Part shown: positions 32,916 through 40,980 of the stretch, piece after piece
Layout of the letters: the number at the start of each line of letters is the position of its first letter
Numbering within the stretch: the stretch's first letter is position 1
Assembly: GCF_014205155.1 (NCBI RefSeq)
Contig: NZ_JACHMX010000001.1
Span: forward strand, 4,898,001-4,962,000
Source: Amycolatopsis umgeniensis
GTDB taxonomy: Bacteria > Actinomycetota > Actinomycetes > Mycobacteriales > Pseudonocardiaceae
DNA: 64,000 nucleotides
Direction of reading: 5' to 3'
Position numbers and translations under genes: made by a program
The notes under the pieces: model-generated
What the model was told of the DNA's origin: nothing
The model's input: the letters and a program-made list of their open reading frames with translations, nothing else
Database searches by the model: none

Positions 32916-34079
32916 TCACCGGAGTTTGCGCAATCGGGTGACCGCTTCGTCGATGACCTCGTTGCGTTTGCAGAACGCGAAACGCAGGAGGTGTTTCCAC
33001 TCTTCCGGGTGATCGGTGAACACCTTTACGGGGACGGCCGCCACGCCCACTCGTTCGGGGAGCTCCCAAGCCAGTTCCGCGGCGTCGTCGAAGCCGAGCG
33101 GGCGGACGTCGACGCAGATGAAGTACGTCCCGGCGGTCGGCCGGACCGCGAAGCCCGCCTCCGCGAGGCCGGCGGCGAGCCTGTCCCGTTTGCCCTGCAG
33201 GCTCGTGCGCAGCTCTTCGGCCCACGGCAGTTCGTGGTCCAGCGCGTGGGCGACGGCCGGTTGCAACGGGCCGCCCGAGACGAAGGTGATGAACTGCTTC
33301 GCCGCCTTCACCGCCGCGACCAGCTCGGGGCTCGCGCAGACCCAGCCGATCTTCCAGCCGGTGCAGTTGAACGTCTTGCCCGCGCTGGAGATCGAGACCG
33401 TGCGATCCCGCATGCCGGGCAGGGTCGCCAGCGGGACGTGCTCGGCGTCGTCGAAGACCAGATGCTCGTACACCTCGTCGGTGATGGCGATCAGGTCGTG
33501 CGTCACGCAGAGCGCGGCGACGGCTTCCAGTTCGGCGCGCGTGAACACCGTGCCCGTCGGGTTGTGGGGCGAGTTGATCAAGATCGCCCTGGTCCGCTCG
33601 GTCACCGCGGCGCGCAGGCCCTCGATGTCCAGCGCGAACCGGCCGTCACGCTCCACGAGGCCGACGACGCGCCTCTCGGCACCCGCCATGGCGACGGCGG
33701 CCGCGTACGAGTCGTAGTACGGCTCGATGACGATGACCTCGTCGCCCGCCTGGGTCAGCGCGATCAGCGACGCCGCGATGGCCTCGGTGGCCCCGGCGGT
33801 GACCAGGATCTCCGTGCCGGGGTCGTACTCGACGCCGTAGCGGAGACGGTGCCGCGCGATCGCGGCGCGCAGCTCCGGGCGCCCCGGCCCCGGCGGGTAC
33901 TGGTTCGCACCCCCGAACAGCGCGTTCTTGGCGGCGTCGAGCATTCCGGCCGGCCCGTCGGTGTCGGGAAAACCCTGGCCGAGGTTGACGGCTTCGTGGC
34001 GGACGGCCAGCGCCGTCATCTCCGCGAAGATGGTCGACGTGAAGGGCTGGAGGCGGGGTACGAGGACAGGTTCGCGCAC
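32916..34079 (-). CDS. PLP-dependent class I/II aminotransferase (DapC/KAT-like)
   Basis: 387 aa from GTG 34079. VNLGQGFPDTDGP, NQYPPGPGRPELRAAIA, VTAGATEAIAASLIAL, NSPHNPTGTVFTR and the PLP Lys in SISSAGKTFNCTGWKIGW place it with kynurenine aminotransferase-like enzymes. The mycobacterial orthologue is annotated as N-succinyldiaminopimelate aminotransferase. Divergent from the DUF445 gene by 29 bp. Confidence 0.93.
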   Translation of the reverse strand: MREPVLVPRLQPFTSTIFAEMTALAVRHEAVNLGQGFPDTDGPAGMLDAAKNALFGGANQYPPGPGRPELRAAIARHRLRYGVEYDPGTEILVTAGATEAIAASLIALTQAGDEVIVIEPYYDSYAAAVAMAGAERRVVGLVERDGRFALDIEGLRAAVTERTRAILINSPHNPTGTVFTRAELEAVAALCVTHDLIAITDEVYEHLVFDDAEHVPLATLPGMRDRTVSISSAGKTFNCTGWKIGWVCASPELVAAVKAAKQFITFVSGGPLQPAVAHALDHELPWAEELRTSLQGKRDRLAAGLAEAGFAVRPTAGTYFICVDVRPLGFDDAAELAWELPERVGVAAVPVKVFTDHPEEWKHLLRFAFCKRNEVIDEAVTRLRKLR

Positions 34080-34108
34080 GATCAGCCATCCTCACGGACA
34101 ATGGCTCT

Positions 34109-35407
34109 GTGGAGCAACTGACGCCCGCCAAGGTGACCCCAGCCGATCCGCCAGGTGGAACAGCCGCCGAGGAGGAGAAGCGCCGCGGCCTGCGCAAGAT
34201 GAAGATGGTCGCGCTGTCGTTCCTGCTCGGTGCGACGGTGATCTTCCTGCTGACCAGCTGGGCCGAGGCCGCGGGCTGGCCGGGCTGGGTCGGCTACGTC
34301 CGCGCCGCCGCCGAAGCCGGGATGGTCGGCGCGCTCGCCGACTGGTTCGCGGTGACCGCGCTGTTCCGGCATCCGCTGCGGATCAAGATCCCGCACACCG
34401 CGATCATCCCGAACAAGAAGGACGCGCTGGGCAGCAGCCTCGGCGACTTCGTCGGCTCGAACTTCCTGTCCGAGTCGGTGATCCGCGAGAAGCTGAGCCG
34501 GGTCGAGGTCTCGAAGCGGCTCGGTGGCTGGCTTTCGCAGCCGCAGAACGCCGAACGCGTGACGTCCGAGCTGGCCACCGTCGTGCGGGCCGCGGTCAAG
34601 GTGCTCCGCGACGAAGACGTCCAGGCGATCATGGAACAGGCCGTGGTCAAGCGGATCGTGGACAAGCCGTGGGGTCCGCCGCTGGGCAAGATCCTGGAGG
34701 GCGTGTTCGCCGACGGGGCGCACCACAAGCTGGTGGACCTGATGTGCGACCGCGCCTACGAATGGGTGCGGGACAACCACACGACGATGCTGCGCGTGGT
34801 CTCGGACCGGGCGCCGAGCTGGTCGCCGAAGTTCGTCGACGAGATGCTCGCGGACAAGGTCTACGGCGAGGTGCTGTCCTTCGTGTGGGCGGTCAAGACC
34901 GACGTCAACCACCCCATGCGGCTGGCGGTGGACAAGTTCCTCGGCGAGTTCGCCCTCGACCTGCAGACCAACCCCGAGGTGATGGCGCGCGCCGAGCAGG
35001 TCAAATCCCAGATGCTGGGGCACGACGAGGTGCAGAAGCTGATCGGCTCGGCGTGGGCGACGGCGAAGGACATGCTCCTCAACGCCGCCGAGGACCCGTC
35101 GAGCGAGCTGAGGCGCCGGGTGCGCACCGGGCTCGAGACGCTGGGCGAGCGGCTGGTCTCCGACGACCACATCCGGTCCAAGGTCGACAACTGGGTCGAG
35201 GGCGCGGCGGCCTACCTGGTCACGCACTACTCCCAGGAGATCACCACGATCATCACCGACACCGTGGAGCGCTGGGACGCCGAGGAGACCTCGCGCAAGA
35301 TCGAGCTCCAGGTCGGCCGGGATCTGCAGTTCATCCGGATCAACGGCACGGTGGTCGGCGCGCTCGCCGGCCTGGTGATCTACGCGGTCGCGCAGCTGCT
35401 CTTCTGA
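34109..35407 (+). CDS. DUF445 family membrane-associated protein
   Basis: 432 aa from GTG 34109. Hydrophobic segments lie near residues 31-60 and at the extreme C-terminus (VVGALAGLVIYAVAQLLF), with a long helical middle. AAAEAGMVGALADWFAVTALFRHPLRIKIPHTAIIPNKKDALGSSLGDFV is the DUF445 hallmark. Function is unknown. Confidence 0.92.
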   Translation: MEQLTPAKVTPADPPGGTAAEEEKRRGLRKMKMVALSFLLGATVIFLLTSWAEAAGWPGWVGYVRAAAEAGMVGALADWFAVTALFRHPLRIKIPHTAIIPNKKDALGSSLGDFVGSNFLSESVIREKLSRVEVSKRLGGWLSQPQNAERVTSELATVVRAAVKVLRDEDVQAIMEQAVVKRIVDKPWGPPLGKILEGVFADGAHHKLVDLMCDRAYEWVRDNHTTMLRVVSDRAPSWSPKFVDEMLADKVYGEVLSFVWAVKTDVNHPMRLAVDKFLGEFALDLQTNPEVMARAEQVKSQMLGHDEVQKLIGSAWATAKDMLLNAAEDPSSELRRRVRTGLETLGERLVSDDHIRSKVDNWVEGAAAYLVTHYSQEITTIITDTVERWDAEETSRKIELQVGRDLQFIRINGTVVGALAGLVIYAVAQLLF

Positions 35408-35448
35408 GCGGCGGCATCTATACCACACTCCGGAGGCCTCACCGGGAG

Positions 35449-35522
35449 TTGTCCACAGGAAGTGGAGTCATCCCCAGGGTTATCCACAGCATTTCACGTC
35501 TTTGGCCTAACGGTGTGCACAA
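35449..35522. promoter_or_regulatory. Cluster of DnaA-box-like 9-mers
   Basis: TTGTCCACA (35449-35457), TTATCCACA (35480-35488) and, on the reverse strand, TTGTGCACA (35522-35514, one mismatch) lie within 74 bp in a gene-free gap. The first two are exact matches to actinobacterial and E. coli DnaA box consensus. It may titrate DnaA or mark a regulatory site; it is not an origin, since no dnaA/dnaN or AT-rich unwinding region is near. Confidence 0.5.
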
Positions 35523-35592
35523 CCCCTGGGGGTAACTCGGGGGTGGGTGACCCCAGAAGTTGTGGTCGTTCGGGTCCGGCAGGTGGTGCTCG

Positions 35593-35687
35593 GAGCCGGA
35601 TCTCGCGTGCGCCGAGCCGGATCTCGCGTGATTGAAGCCGTGACGCCTCCAATCACGTGAGTTCCGCCCTCAATCACGCGAGTTCCG
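35593..35687. repeat. Four-copy inverted cluster of a CTCGCGTGATTG motif
   Basis: Two direct copies of GAGCCGGATCTCGCGTG (35593-35609, 35614-35630) face two inverted copies of CAATCACG(T/C)GAGTTCCG (35650-35666, 35671-35687). The inner pair can form a hairpin of 11/12 bp (CTCGCGTGATTG with CAATCACGTGAG). The 35408-35710 gap contains no gene. Confidence 0.8.
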
Positions 35688-35710
35688 TCCCCGAGCACGG
35701 GGGTGGGGCG

Positions 35711-36178
35711 TCAGGTCGAGACGTCCGCCGTCCGCGCCCGCCACGCCCGCGCCTTCTCCCGGTTCCCGCACGCCCGCATCGAGCACCACGTCCGCGACCG
35801 GTTGCGCGACTCGTCGTAGAAGGCCCACAGGCAGTCGTCCGCCGGGCAGATCTTGAGCCGGATCCATTCGCCGAGCACGGTCAGCCGGGTCGAAGCCGCC
35901 ATCACCGCTTCGCTGACCGACTCCGCGACCAGGAGCGGGCCTTCCGGGCCGAGGACGATCTCCGCCTTCGCGCGCAGTCCGAGCCGGGGGAGCCGCGGGT
36001 CGCCGATCGCCGCGCGCAGCGCGTCCCGGGTTTCGCGCGCGGCCGCGGGGGTATCCGCGCGCAGCCGGTGATCGCGGGCCCAGCGTTGCCAGGTCTCCAG
36101 ATCGTCCAGGAGGTCGGCGCCGCGTTCGACGTTCACCGTGTTCAGAAACTCGACCACCAGGGACGCGTCGGTGTTCAC
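35711..36178 (-). CDS. CGNR zinc-finger (ABATE domain) regulator
   Basis: About 155 aa from GTG 36178; ATG 36211 is an alternative. The N-terminal stress-response-like (ABATE) region DASLVVEFLNTVNVERG precedes the C-terminal CGNR finger, CPADDCLWAFYDESRNRSRTWCSMRACGNREKARAWR. Its Cys set (C-x4-C ... C-x4-C) should bind zinc and DNA. The family is a set of putative actinobacterial transcription factors. Confidence 0.92.
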   Translation of the reverse strand: MNTDASLVVEFLNTVNVERGADLLDDLETWQRWARDHRLRADTPAAARETRDALRAAIGDPRLPRLGLRAKAEIVLGPEGPLLVAESVSEAVMAASTRLTVLGEWIRLKICPADDCLWAFYDESRNRSRTWCSMRACGNREKARAWRARTADVST

Positions 36179-36271
36179 CCCGCCCAGTGTACGGGCGAGA
36201 CCGGTTGTCATCGGCTCCGATAACCCGCATACTCCATTCGCTGGTTACTCGATCATCGTGGAGGCTGACCC

Positions 36272-36640
36272 ATGAGTGCGGTACCGACCTTCGGCGCGGT
36301 GGCCCTCGACTGTCCGGATCCGGTCGCGCTGGCGGAGTTCTACCGCGAGCTCCTCGACTGGAAGGCGGCCGAAGTCGCCGAAGACGGTCACTGGGTGACC
36401 CTGCGGAACCCGGAAGGCGGCGCGCGGTTCTCGTTCCAGCGTGTGCCTGACCACCGGCCGCCCGCGTGGCCTTCCGCCGAGAACCCGCAGCAGGCGCACG
36501 TCGACCTCGACGTCACCGATCTCGAAGCCGGTCACGAGCGCGCGCTGGCCATCGGCGCGAAGCTGCTCGACGACTCCCCGAAGACCTTCCGGGTGTACGC
36601 GGATCCGGCCGGACATCCGTTTTGCCTGTGCGCCTGCTGA
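36272..36640 (+). CDS. VOC-family (glyoxalase/bleomycin-resistance fold) protein
   Basis: 122 aa. LDCPDPVALAEFYRELLDWKAAEVAEDGHWVTLRNPEGGARFSFQRV and the second half QQAHVDLDVTDLEAGHERALAIGAKLL...VYADPAGHPFCLC show the paired beta-alpha-beta-beta-beta modules. Substrate is unknown. It ends 33 bp before the zinc-ribbon gene. Confidence 0.92.
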   Translation: MSAVPTFGAVALDCPDPVALAEFYRELLDWKAAEVAEDGHWVTLRNPEGGARFSFQRVPDHRPPAWPSAENPQQAHVDLDVTDLEAGHERALAIGAKLLDDSPKTFRVYADPAGHPFCLCAC

Positions 36641-36673
36641 CCTCGGACGCGAAAAATGCGTAATCTCTGATAC

Positions 36674-37048
36674 GTGATTTGTCCGAAGTGCCAGAACGCC
36701 ATGAAGACCGTCGACAAGAACGGTGTCCACATCGACCAGTGCCAGGGATGCCGCGGCATCTTCCTGGACAGGGGCGAGCTGGAAGCCATCGCCGGTGCCG
36801 AGAACTCGTACTACGGCGGGCACCAGCCCCCGCCGTACCAGGGAGGTGGGCACGCGCCGGCTCCGCACTACGGCCGTCCGGACTCCCCGCGGCCGCACCG
36901 CGGCGGGTACTCGGACTCGCCGAAGGGCTACCGGGGTGGTTATGCCGACTCGCCCAAGGGGTACCGCGGCCACGCCGACTCCCCGCACGGCTACGGCCAC
37001 CACGGCAAACGTCGTAAGGGCGGCTTCCTCGAGGGCCTCTTCGACTGA
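36674..37048 (+). CDS. TFIIB-type zinc-ribbon protein with Gly/Tyr/Ser repeat tail
   Basis: 124 aa from GTG 36674. An N-terminal zf-TFIIB ribbon (MICPKCQNAMKTVDKNGVHIDQCQGCRGIFLDRGELEAI) has the C-x2-C...C-x2-C set. A low-complexity tail repeats the unit (S/A)DSPKGYRGG(Y) about three times and ends in HHGKRRKGGFLEGLFD. Function is unknown; the tail is probably disordered. Adjacent to another zinc-ribbon gene 2 bp downstream. Confidence 0.88.
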   Translation: MICPKCQNAMKTVDKNGVHIDQCQGCRGIFLDRGELEAIAGAENSYYGGHQPPPYQGGGHAPAPHYGRPDSPRPHRGGYSDSPKGYRGGYADSPKGYRGHADSPHGYGHHGKRRKGGFLEGLFD

Positions 37049-37050
37049 CC

Positions 37051-37701
37051 GTGGTCCTCGATCTCAAGATCTGCCCGGCCTGCGGCGATCGCGCCGAACG
37101 GCCACGAGTCGAGAGCGGGCTGCTGGTGTGCGCGGAATGCGCGCACCGGTGGCCGTTCCGGCGGCTCCCGCTGTTCGCGCTGACAGGGCCGAGCGGAGCG
37201 GGTAAGTCCACCGTCGGGCCGCGACTGGCGGAACGGCTCGGCGACCTCGCGCTCGTGGTCGAGCAGGACGTGTTGTGGACAGGGGCGTTGCGTGACGACG
37301 TCCCCGGCCATCCCGCGTTCCGCTCGACCTGGCTGCGGATGGCGGCGATGCTGCACCAGAACGGACGTCCGGTCGTGCTCTGCGGCACCGTCGCGCCGCC
37401 CGAGTTCGAGCAGTTGCCCGAGCGCGTCTTCTTCTCCGATATCCACTACCTGGCGCTCGTCAGCGAGCCCGACGCCCTGCGCAAGCGCTTGCTGGCGAGG
37501 CCCGCCTGGCGCGAGTGGGACGAGGAGCGGGTCGAGGAGATGCTGGAGTTCAACGAGTGGCTGCAGCGGGAAGCGCCGTCGCTCGAGCCGCCCGTCGAGG
37601 TGTTCGACACCACCCACATCCCGGTGGACGCCGCCGTCGACCACGTCGAACTGTGGGTGCGCGGCCTGCTTTCACAGCGGCCAGGTGCGGCCGTCGGGTG
37701 A
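37051..37701 (+). CDS. Zinc-ribbon P-loop kinase-like protein
   Basis: 216 aa from GTG 37051. A zinc ribbon (CPACGD...CAECAH, about 8-32) precedes a P-loop GPSGAGKST (about 46-54) and nucleoside/shikimate-kinase-like sequence including VEQDVLWTGALRDD and ALRKRLLARPAWREWD. It may phosphorylate a small molecule or act as an AAA-like switch. Its last 30 bp overlap the end of the convergent methyltransferase gene. Confidence 0.85.
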   Translation: MVLDLKICPACGDRAERPRVESGLLVCAECAHRWPFRRLPLFALTGPSGAGKSTVGPRLAERLGDLALVVEQDVLWTGALRDDVPGHPAFRSTWLRMAAMLHQNGRPVVLCGTVAPPEFEQLPERVFFSDIHYLALVSEPDALRKRLLARPAWREWDEERVEEMLEFNEWLQREAPSLEPPVEVFDTTHIPVDAAVDHVELWVRGLLSQRPGAAVG

Positions 37702-38796
37702 ATCCAGCCAGATCACCTGATCGTCACCGTCGAGGCTGAGCCCGAACCGGTCCCGCCACGGCTGGCCGAGTTCGAGCCATTCCTCCTGAGCGTTTTCGAC
37801 GAGTTCCCACAGCCGTCGCGGGCCGCCCTCGGCCACTTCGCACTCTTGGCCCGTTTGCCGGTGCCGCACCCACGAGCCGTCCGGATGGACGAGCGCGGTG
37901 CTCTGGCCGTCTCGCAAGGCGGTCACGCCGGGAAGCTGGAGCCCGGCGAAGAACTCGAAGCGGCTGCGGACTTCGGTAATGACCCCCATCGGCAGCCGTG
38001 TCGGCCGCCAGGCGATGTCGCCGTCCGGCACCTTCGACGAGCTGAACCGGTGTGCGCGCAGCGGCATGAAGCGACCGTCGCGGCCGAGCACGCGTCCTCG
38101 TCCCGTCGCGCCTTCGCCCGCGACGATCCGGACGAGTCCGCCGCCGATCGGCCGGTTCAGCGTGGTGACGATCAGCCCGCCCGGCACCGTCTGCTCCAGC
38201 CACGCGGGCGGGATCGAAGACACCGAGCACGTGCACAGCACCCTGTCGTAGAGGACGCCCGCCGGGAATCCGTCGGCGCCGTCGGACGCGGCGCACGAAG
38301 GCGCGTACCCGGCTTCCGCGAGCCGCTTGCGCGCGGCGTCGACCAGATCCGGATCTATGTCCACTGTGTACACCAGCCCGGAGCCGAGCCGATGGCAGAG
38401 CAACGCGGCGTTGTATCCGGTGCCCGTGCCGATCTCGAGTACGCGGTGCCCGTCGGCGACCCGGAGCTCTTCGAGCATGATCGCCATGATCGACGGCTGG
38501 CTGGACGAACTCGTCGGCGTTCCCGGCTGCGCGCCCAGATAGCGCGCCCGTTCCCAGAGCCCGGAATCGTCGTCGAGCTGGACGACCAGCACGTCGGGGG
38601 AGTAGACGCGCCTGAGCCAGTCTTCGTCGCCGTTCTCCACCGCGGCCCAGCCGTTCGCCGCCGGGACGAAGAACCGCGGCAGGAAGACGTGTCTCGGCAC
38701 GGCCCGGAACGCGGTCATCCACCGCGCGTCGTGCAGCACGCCCTCGGCGAGCAGATGCTCGACGAGGCGCCGCCGCAGCCGCGTCGCGTTCGACAT
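37672..38796 (-). CDS. Protein-L-isoaspartate methyltransferase-like SAM enzyme
   Basis: 374 aa from ATG 38796, directly behind GGAGGG. VPRHVFLPRFFVP and the SAM motif RVLEIGTGTGYNAALLCHRLG follow the PCMT family; SQPSIMAIMLEEL is the usual substrate-loop region. The C-terminal half beyond about residue 210 is an extra domain, as in the tailoring FxLD-type and stand-alone actinobacterial relatives. No lanthipeptide genes are near, so a repair-type or unknown role is likely. It is divergent from the XRE gene. Confidence 0.88.
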   Translation of the reverse strand: MSNATRLRRRLVEHLLAEGVLHDARWMTAFRAVPRHVFLPRFFVPAANGWAAVENGDEDWLRRVYSPDVLVVQLDDDSGLWERARYLGAQPGTPTSSSSQPSIMAIMLEELRVADGHRVLEIGTGTGYNAALLCHRLGSGLVYTVDIDPDLVDAARKRLAEAGYAPSCAASDGADGFPAGVLYDRVLCTCSVSSIPPAWLEQTVPGGLIVTTLNRPIGGGLVRIVAGEGATGRGRVLGRDGRFMPLRAHRFSSSKVPDGDIAWRPTRLPMGVITEVRSRFEFFAGLQLPGVTALRDGQSTALVHPDGSWVRHRQTGQECEVAEGGPRRLWELVENAQEEWLELGQPWRDRFGLSLDGDDQVIWLDSPDGRTWPL

Positions 38797-38836
38797 CCCT
38801 CCACCGTAGCCGGGTGAGCGGCAACACACCCGATGG

Positions 38837-38869
38837 TTGCAAGCAGAGTGCTTGCAATAGCTAGCACTC
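38837..38869. promoter_or_regulatory. Nested operator-like palindromes before the XRE-HBHA operon
   Basis: TTGCAAGCA-GAG-TGCTTGCAA (38837-38857, perfect 9-bp arms) overlaps a second repeat GAGTGCT-N10-AGCACTC (38846-38869). Both lie 37-69 bp upstream of the XRE start, where the promoter should be. Probably the XRE protein's autoregulatory site. Confidence 0.72.
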
Positions 38870-38905
38870 GCGCGTAGCGTTGAAACCGTCGCGAGGAGGT
38901 GACCG

Positions 38906-39355
38906 ATGTCAGACACCAACCGGGATCAGCCCACATCGGGTGGACCGATGGAGAAGGTCGCGGACATCGCTTCCGACATCGGCGAGTACATCCGCCAGCA
39001 GCGCAGCAACGCGAAGATCTCCTTGCGGCAGCTGTCGAAACTCGCCGGCGTGTCCAATCCGTACCTGAGCCAGATCGAGCGCGGGGTCCGCAAACCCAGC
39101 GCGGAGATCCTGCAGCAGATCGCCAAGGGCCTGCGTATTTCGGCCGAGGCGCTCTACGTGCAAGCGGGAATCCTCGATCTGCCGACGGGCGGCCCGGTCG
39201 GCGACGCGATCCGCGCCGACACCGAGCTGACCGAACGGCAGAAGCAGGTCCTGCTCGACGTCTACGAATCGTTCCGCCGCGAGAACGCCGCCGCGAAGCC
39301 AGAACAGCAGGCGGCAACCCCAGAACCAGCAGCAGACACCAAGGAGTCAGCATGA
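38906..39355 (+). CDS. XRE-family regulator, Rv0474-like
   Basis: 149 aa, ATG 38906 with GAGGAGG upstream. The HTH is in YIRQQRSNAKISLRQLSKLAGVSNPYLSQIERGVRKPSAEILQQIAKGLRIS (about 28-80). The C-terminal tail is Ala/Pro/Gln rich. It is the first gene of a conserved mycobacterial gene string (Rv0474-Rv0475-Rv0476) and overlaps the HBHA gene by ATGA. Confidence 0.93.
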   Translation: MSDTNRDQPTSGGPMEKVADIASDIGEYIRQQRSNAKISLRQLSKLAGVSNPYLSQIERGVRKPSAEILQQIAKGLRISAEALYVQAGILDLPTGGPVGDAIRADTELTERQKQVLLDVYESFRRENAAAKPEQQAATPEPAADTKESA

Positions 39356-40032
39356 CCACGGCCACCAAGACCGAACGCAAGACCACCGCCCTCGACCAGG
39401 TCCGCACGCCGCTGCTGGCCGCGTTGGGCGCCGGAAACCTGGCGGGCCAGGCCGTCGTCGACGCCGTGGCGAAGGCCAAGGAGCGCGTCGTCGAGAGCGG
39501 CGAGGCCGCCCGCAAGAACATCGAAGAGCTGCCGCACGACGTCGAGGGCCTCCGCGAGAAGCTGGACCCGGCCGAGCTGCGCAAGGTCATCGACGAGTAC
39601 ACCGAGGCCGCGCTGAAGCTGTACAACAAGCTGGCCGAGTCCGGTGAGCAGGCGTGGGACAAGATCGCCGCGCAGCCGCAGGTCAAGAAGGCCATCGAGC
39701 AGCTCGAGGACGCGCTGAGCACCGCGCAGGACCGCGTCGAAGGCGCGACCACCGACGCCCGTGAGCGCATCGACACCGTGCTCGGCAAGGTCACCAAGGG
39801 CACCCGCTCGGTGGGCGAGAAGACCGCCCGCAAGGTGACCGAGGTCGCGGGCGAGATCGCCGACGAGGTCGAGGAGATCGGTGACGACCTCGCGCACGAG
39901 ACCCGTTCGGCTTCGCGCAAGGTCGCCAACAAGACCGCGCCGAAGACGACCTCTCCCGCGCGCCGCACCTCCACCACCAGCAGCCCGGTCGCCAAGAAGC
40001 CGGCCACCGCGCCGAAGACGACCGAGAAGTAA
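39352..40032 (+). CDS. Heparin-binding haemagglutinin (HBHA)-like protein
   Basis: 226 aa. The long Glu/Lys/Ala-rich coiled-coil body (about 35-190, VAKAKERVVESGEAARKNIEELPHDVEGLREKLDPAELRKVIDEYTEAALKLYNKLAESGEQAWDKI) aligns with mycobacterial HBHA. The C-terminal Lys/Ala/Pro/Thr-rich tail (APKTTSPARR...KKPATAPKTTEK) matches the heparin-binding, methyl-lysine-bearing tail. In a non-pathogen the role is probably envelope or lipid related. Confidence 0.9.
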   Translation: MTTATKTERKTTALDQVRTPLLAALGAGNLAGQAVVDAVAKAKERVVESGEAARKNIEELPHDVEGLREKLDPAELRKVIDEYTEAALKLYNKLAESGEQAWDKIAAQPQVKKAIEQLEDALSTAQDRVEGATTDARERIDTVLGKVTKGTRSVGEKTARKVTEVAGEIADEVEEIGDDLAHETRSASRKVANKTAPKTTSPARRTSTTSSPVAKKPATAPKTTEK

Positions 40033-40050
40033 AGGTCCGCGTTGATCCCA

Positions 40051-40084
40051 GGGCCCCTGGCGCCGGATTCGGTGCCAGGGGCCC
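40051..40084. terminator. GC-rich hairpin after HBHA-like gene
   Basis: GGGCCCCTGGCGCC (40051-40064) pairs with GGTGCCAGGGGCCC (40071-40084) with one G-T. It is 18 bp after the HBHA-like stop. No T-tract. Confidence 0.7.
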
Positions 40085-40118
40085 GGGTCATTCGCCCGGT
40101 TTGACGTAAGCTGACTTC

Positions 40119-40412
40119 GTGTTCGTTGCCAACTGGATCCTCATCGCCATCCACTGGAGCGGCGCGCTGACGGGGCTGTTCGCTTTCGTACATGCGCTGC
40201 TCCAGCGCTCGGACGCGTATTCGGCCGCCGATCGGAAGACCAAACCCATCTGGATGCTCATCACCGGTGGGTCCACCGTCGTGATGACCTTCTTCGAGTT
40301 CTACGGCGGCGGCATGATCCTGTGGCTGCCCGCACTGGTCGCGGTCCTGGTCTACCTCGTGGACGTCCGCCCGAAGCTCCTCGAGGTCCAGCGCGGCGGC
40401 CGCAACTGGTGA
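40119..40412 (+). CDS. DUF2516 family membrane protein (Rv0476-like)
   Basis: 97 aa from GTG 40119, two or three membrane segments (NWILIAIHWSGALTGLFAFVHALL; MLITGGSTVVMTFFEFYGGGMILWLPALVAVLVYLV) and a basic C-terminus. Family and synteny match Rv0476. Function is unknown. Confidence 0.9.
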   Translation: MFVANWILIAIHWSGALTGLFAFVHALLQRSDAYSAADRKTKPIWMLITGGSTVVMTFFEFYGGGMILWLPALVAVLVYLVDVRPKLLEVQRGGRNW

Positions 40413-40425
40413 CTATCGTGGCGCT

Positions 40426-40980
40426 GTGACCACTTGGACCATCGCCGGAAGTCTCACCGTCGTCCCCGCCCTCTCCCGCCCGGACCTGCTCGCCGAGCCC
40501 GTCGCCAAGGCGCTCGCCGCCCTTCCCGATCCTGACGCCGTCGGAGTCGTCGAGATCGACGCGGACCTCGCCGACACCGCCGCCTTCTGCGAGGCGTACG
40601 GCTCACCGCTTTCCGCGTCCGCGAACTGCGTGGTCGTCGCCGGTAAACGTGCCGGTGAGGTCCGCTTCGCCGCCGCGATGATCCTCGCCACCACCCGCGC
40701 CGACGTGAACGGCGTGATCAAACGCCGCCTCGACGTCCGCAAGGCTTCCTTCGCCCCGATGGACGAGGCCGTCTCGCTCACCGGCATGGAGTACGGCGGC
40801 ATCACGCCGGTCGGCCTGCCCGACGCGTGGCCGATCCTGATCGACCAGCGCGTCGCGGACGAGCCCGAACTGGTCATCGGGAGTGGGATCCGCGGCGGCA
40901 AACTGCTGATCCCGGGCTCGGTTCTCGCGTCCCTGCCCGGCGCCGAAGTGATCGACGGGCTCGCGCGACCCGTCGAGTGA
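40426..40980 (+). CDS. YbaK/EbsC-type aminoacyl-tRNA deacylase domain protein
   Basis: 184 aa from GTG 40426. ADTAAFCEAYGSPLSASANCVVVAGKRAGEVRFAAAMILATTRADVNGVIKRRLDVRKASFAPMDEAVSLTGMEYGGITPVGLP is typical YbaK/ProX. The conserved Lys (KASFA, family position K46/K279) and GGITPVGLP are present. It probably clears mischarged tRNA (for example Cys- or Ala-tRNA-Pro). The stop overlaps the GTG of the lyase homologue. Confidence 0.92.
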   Translation: MTTWTIAGSLTVVPALSRPDLLAEPVAKALAALPDPDAVGVVEIDADLADTAAFCEAYGSPLSASANCVVVAGKRAGEVRFAAAMILATTRADVNGVIKRRLDVRKASFAPMDEAVSLTGMEYGGITPVGLPDAWPILIDQRVADEPELVIGSGIRGGKLLIPGSVLASLPGAEVIDGLARPVE

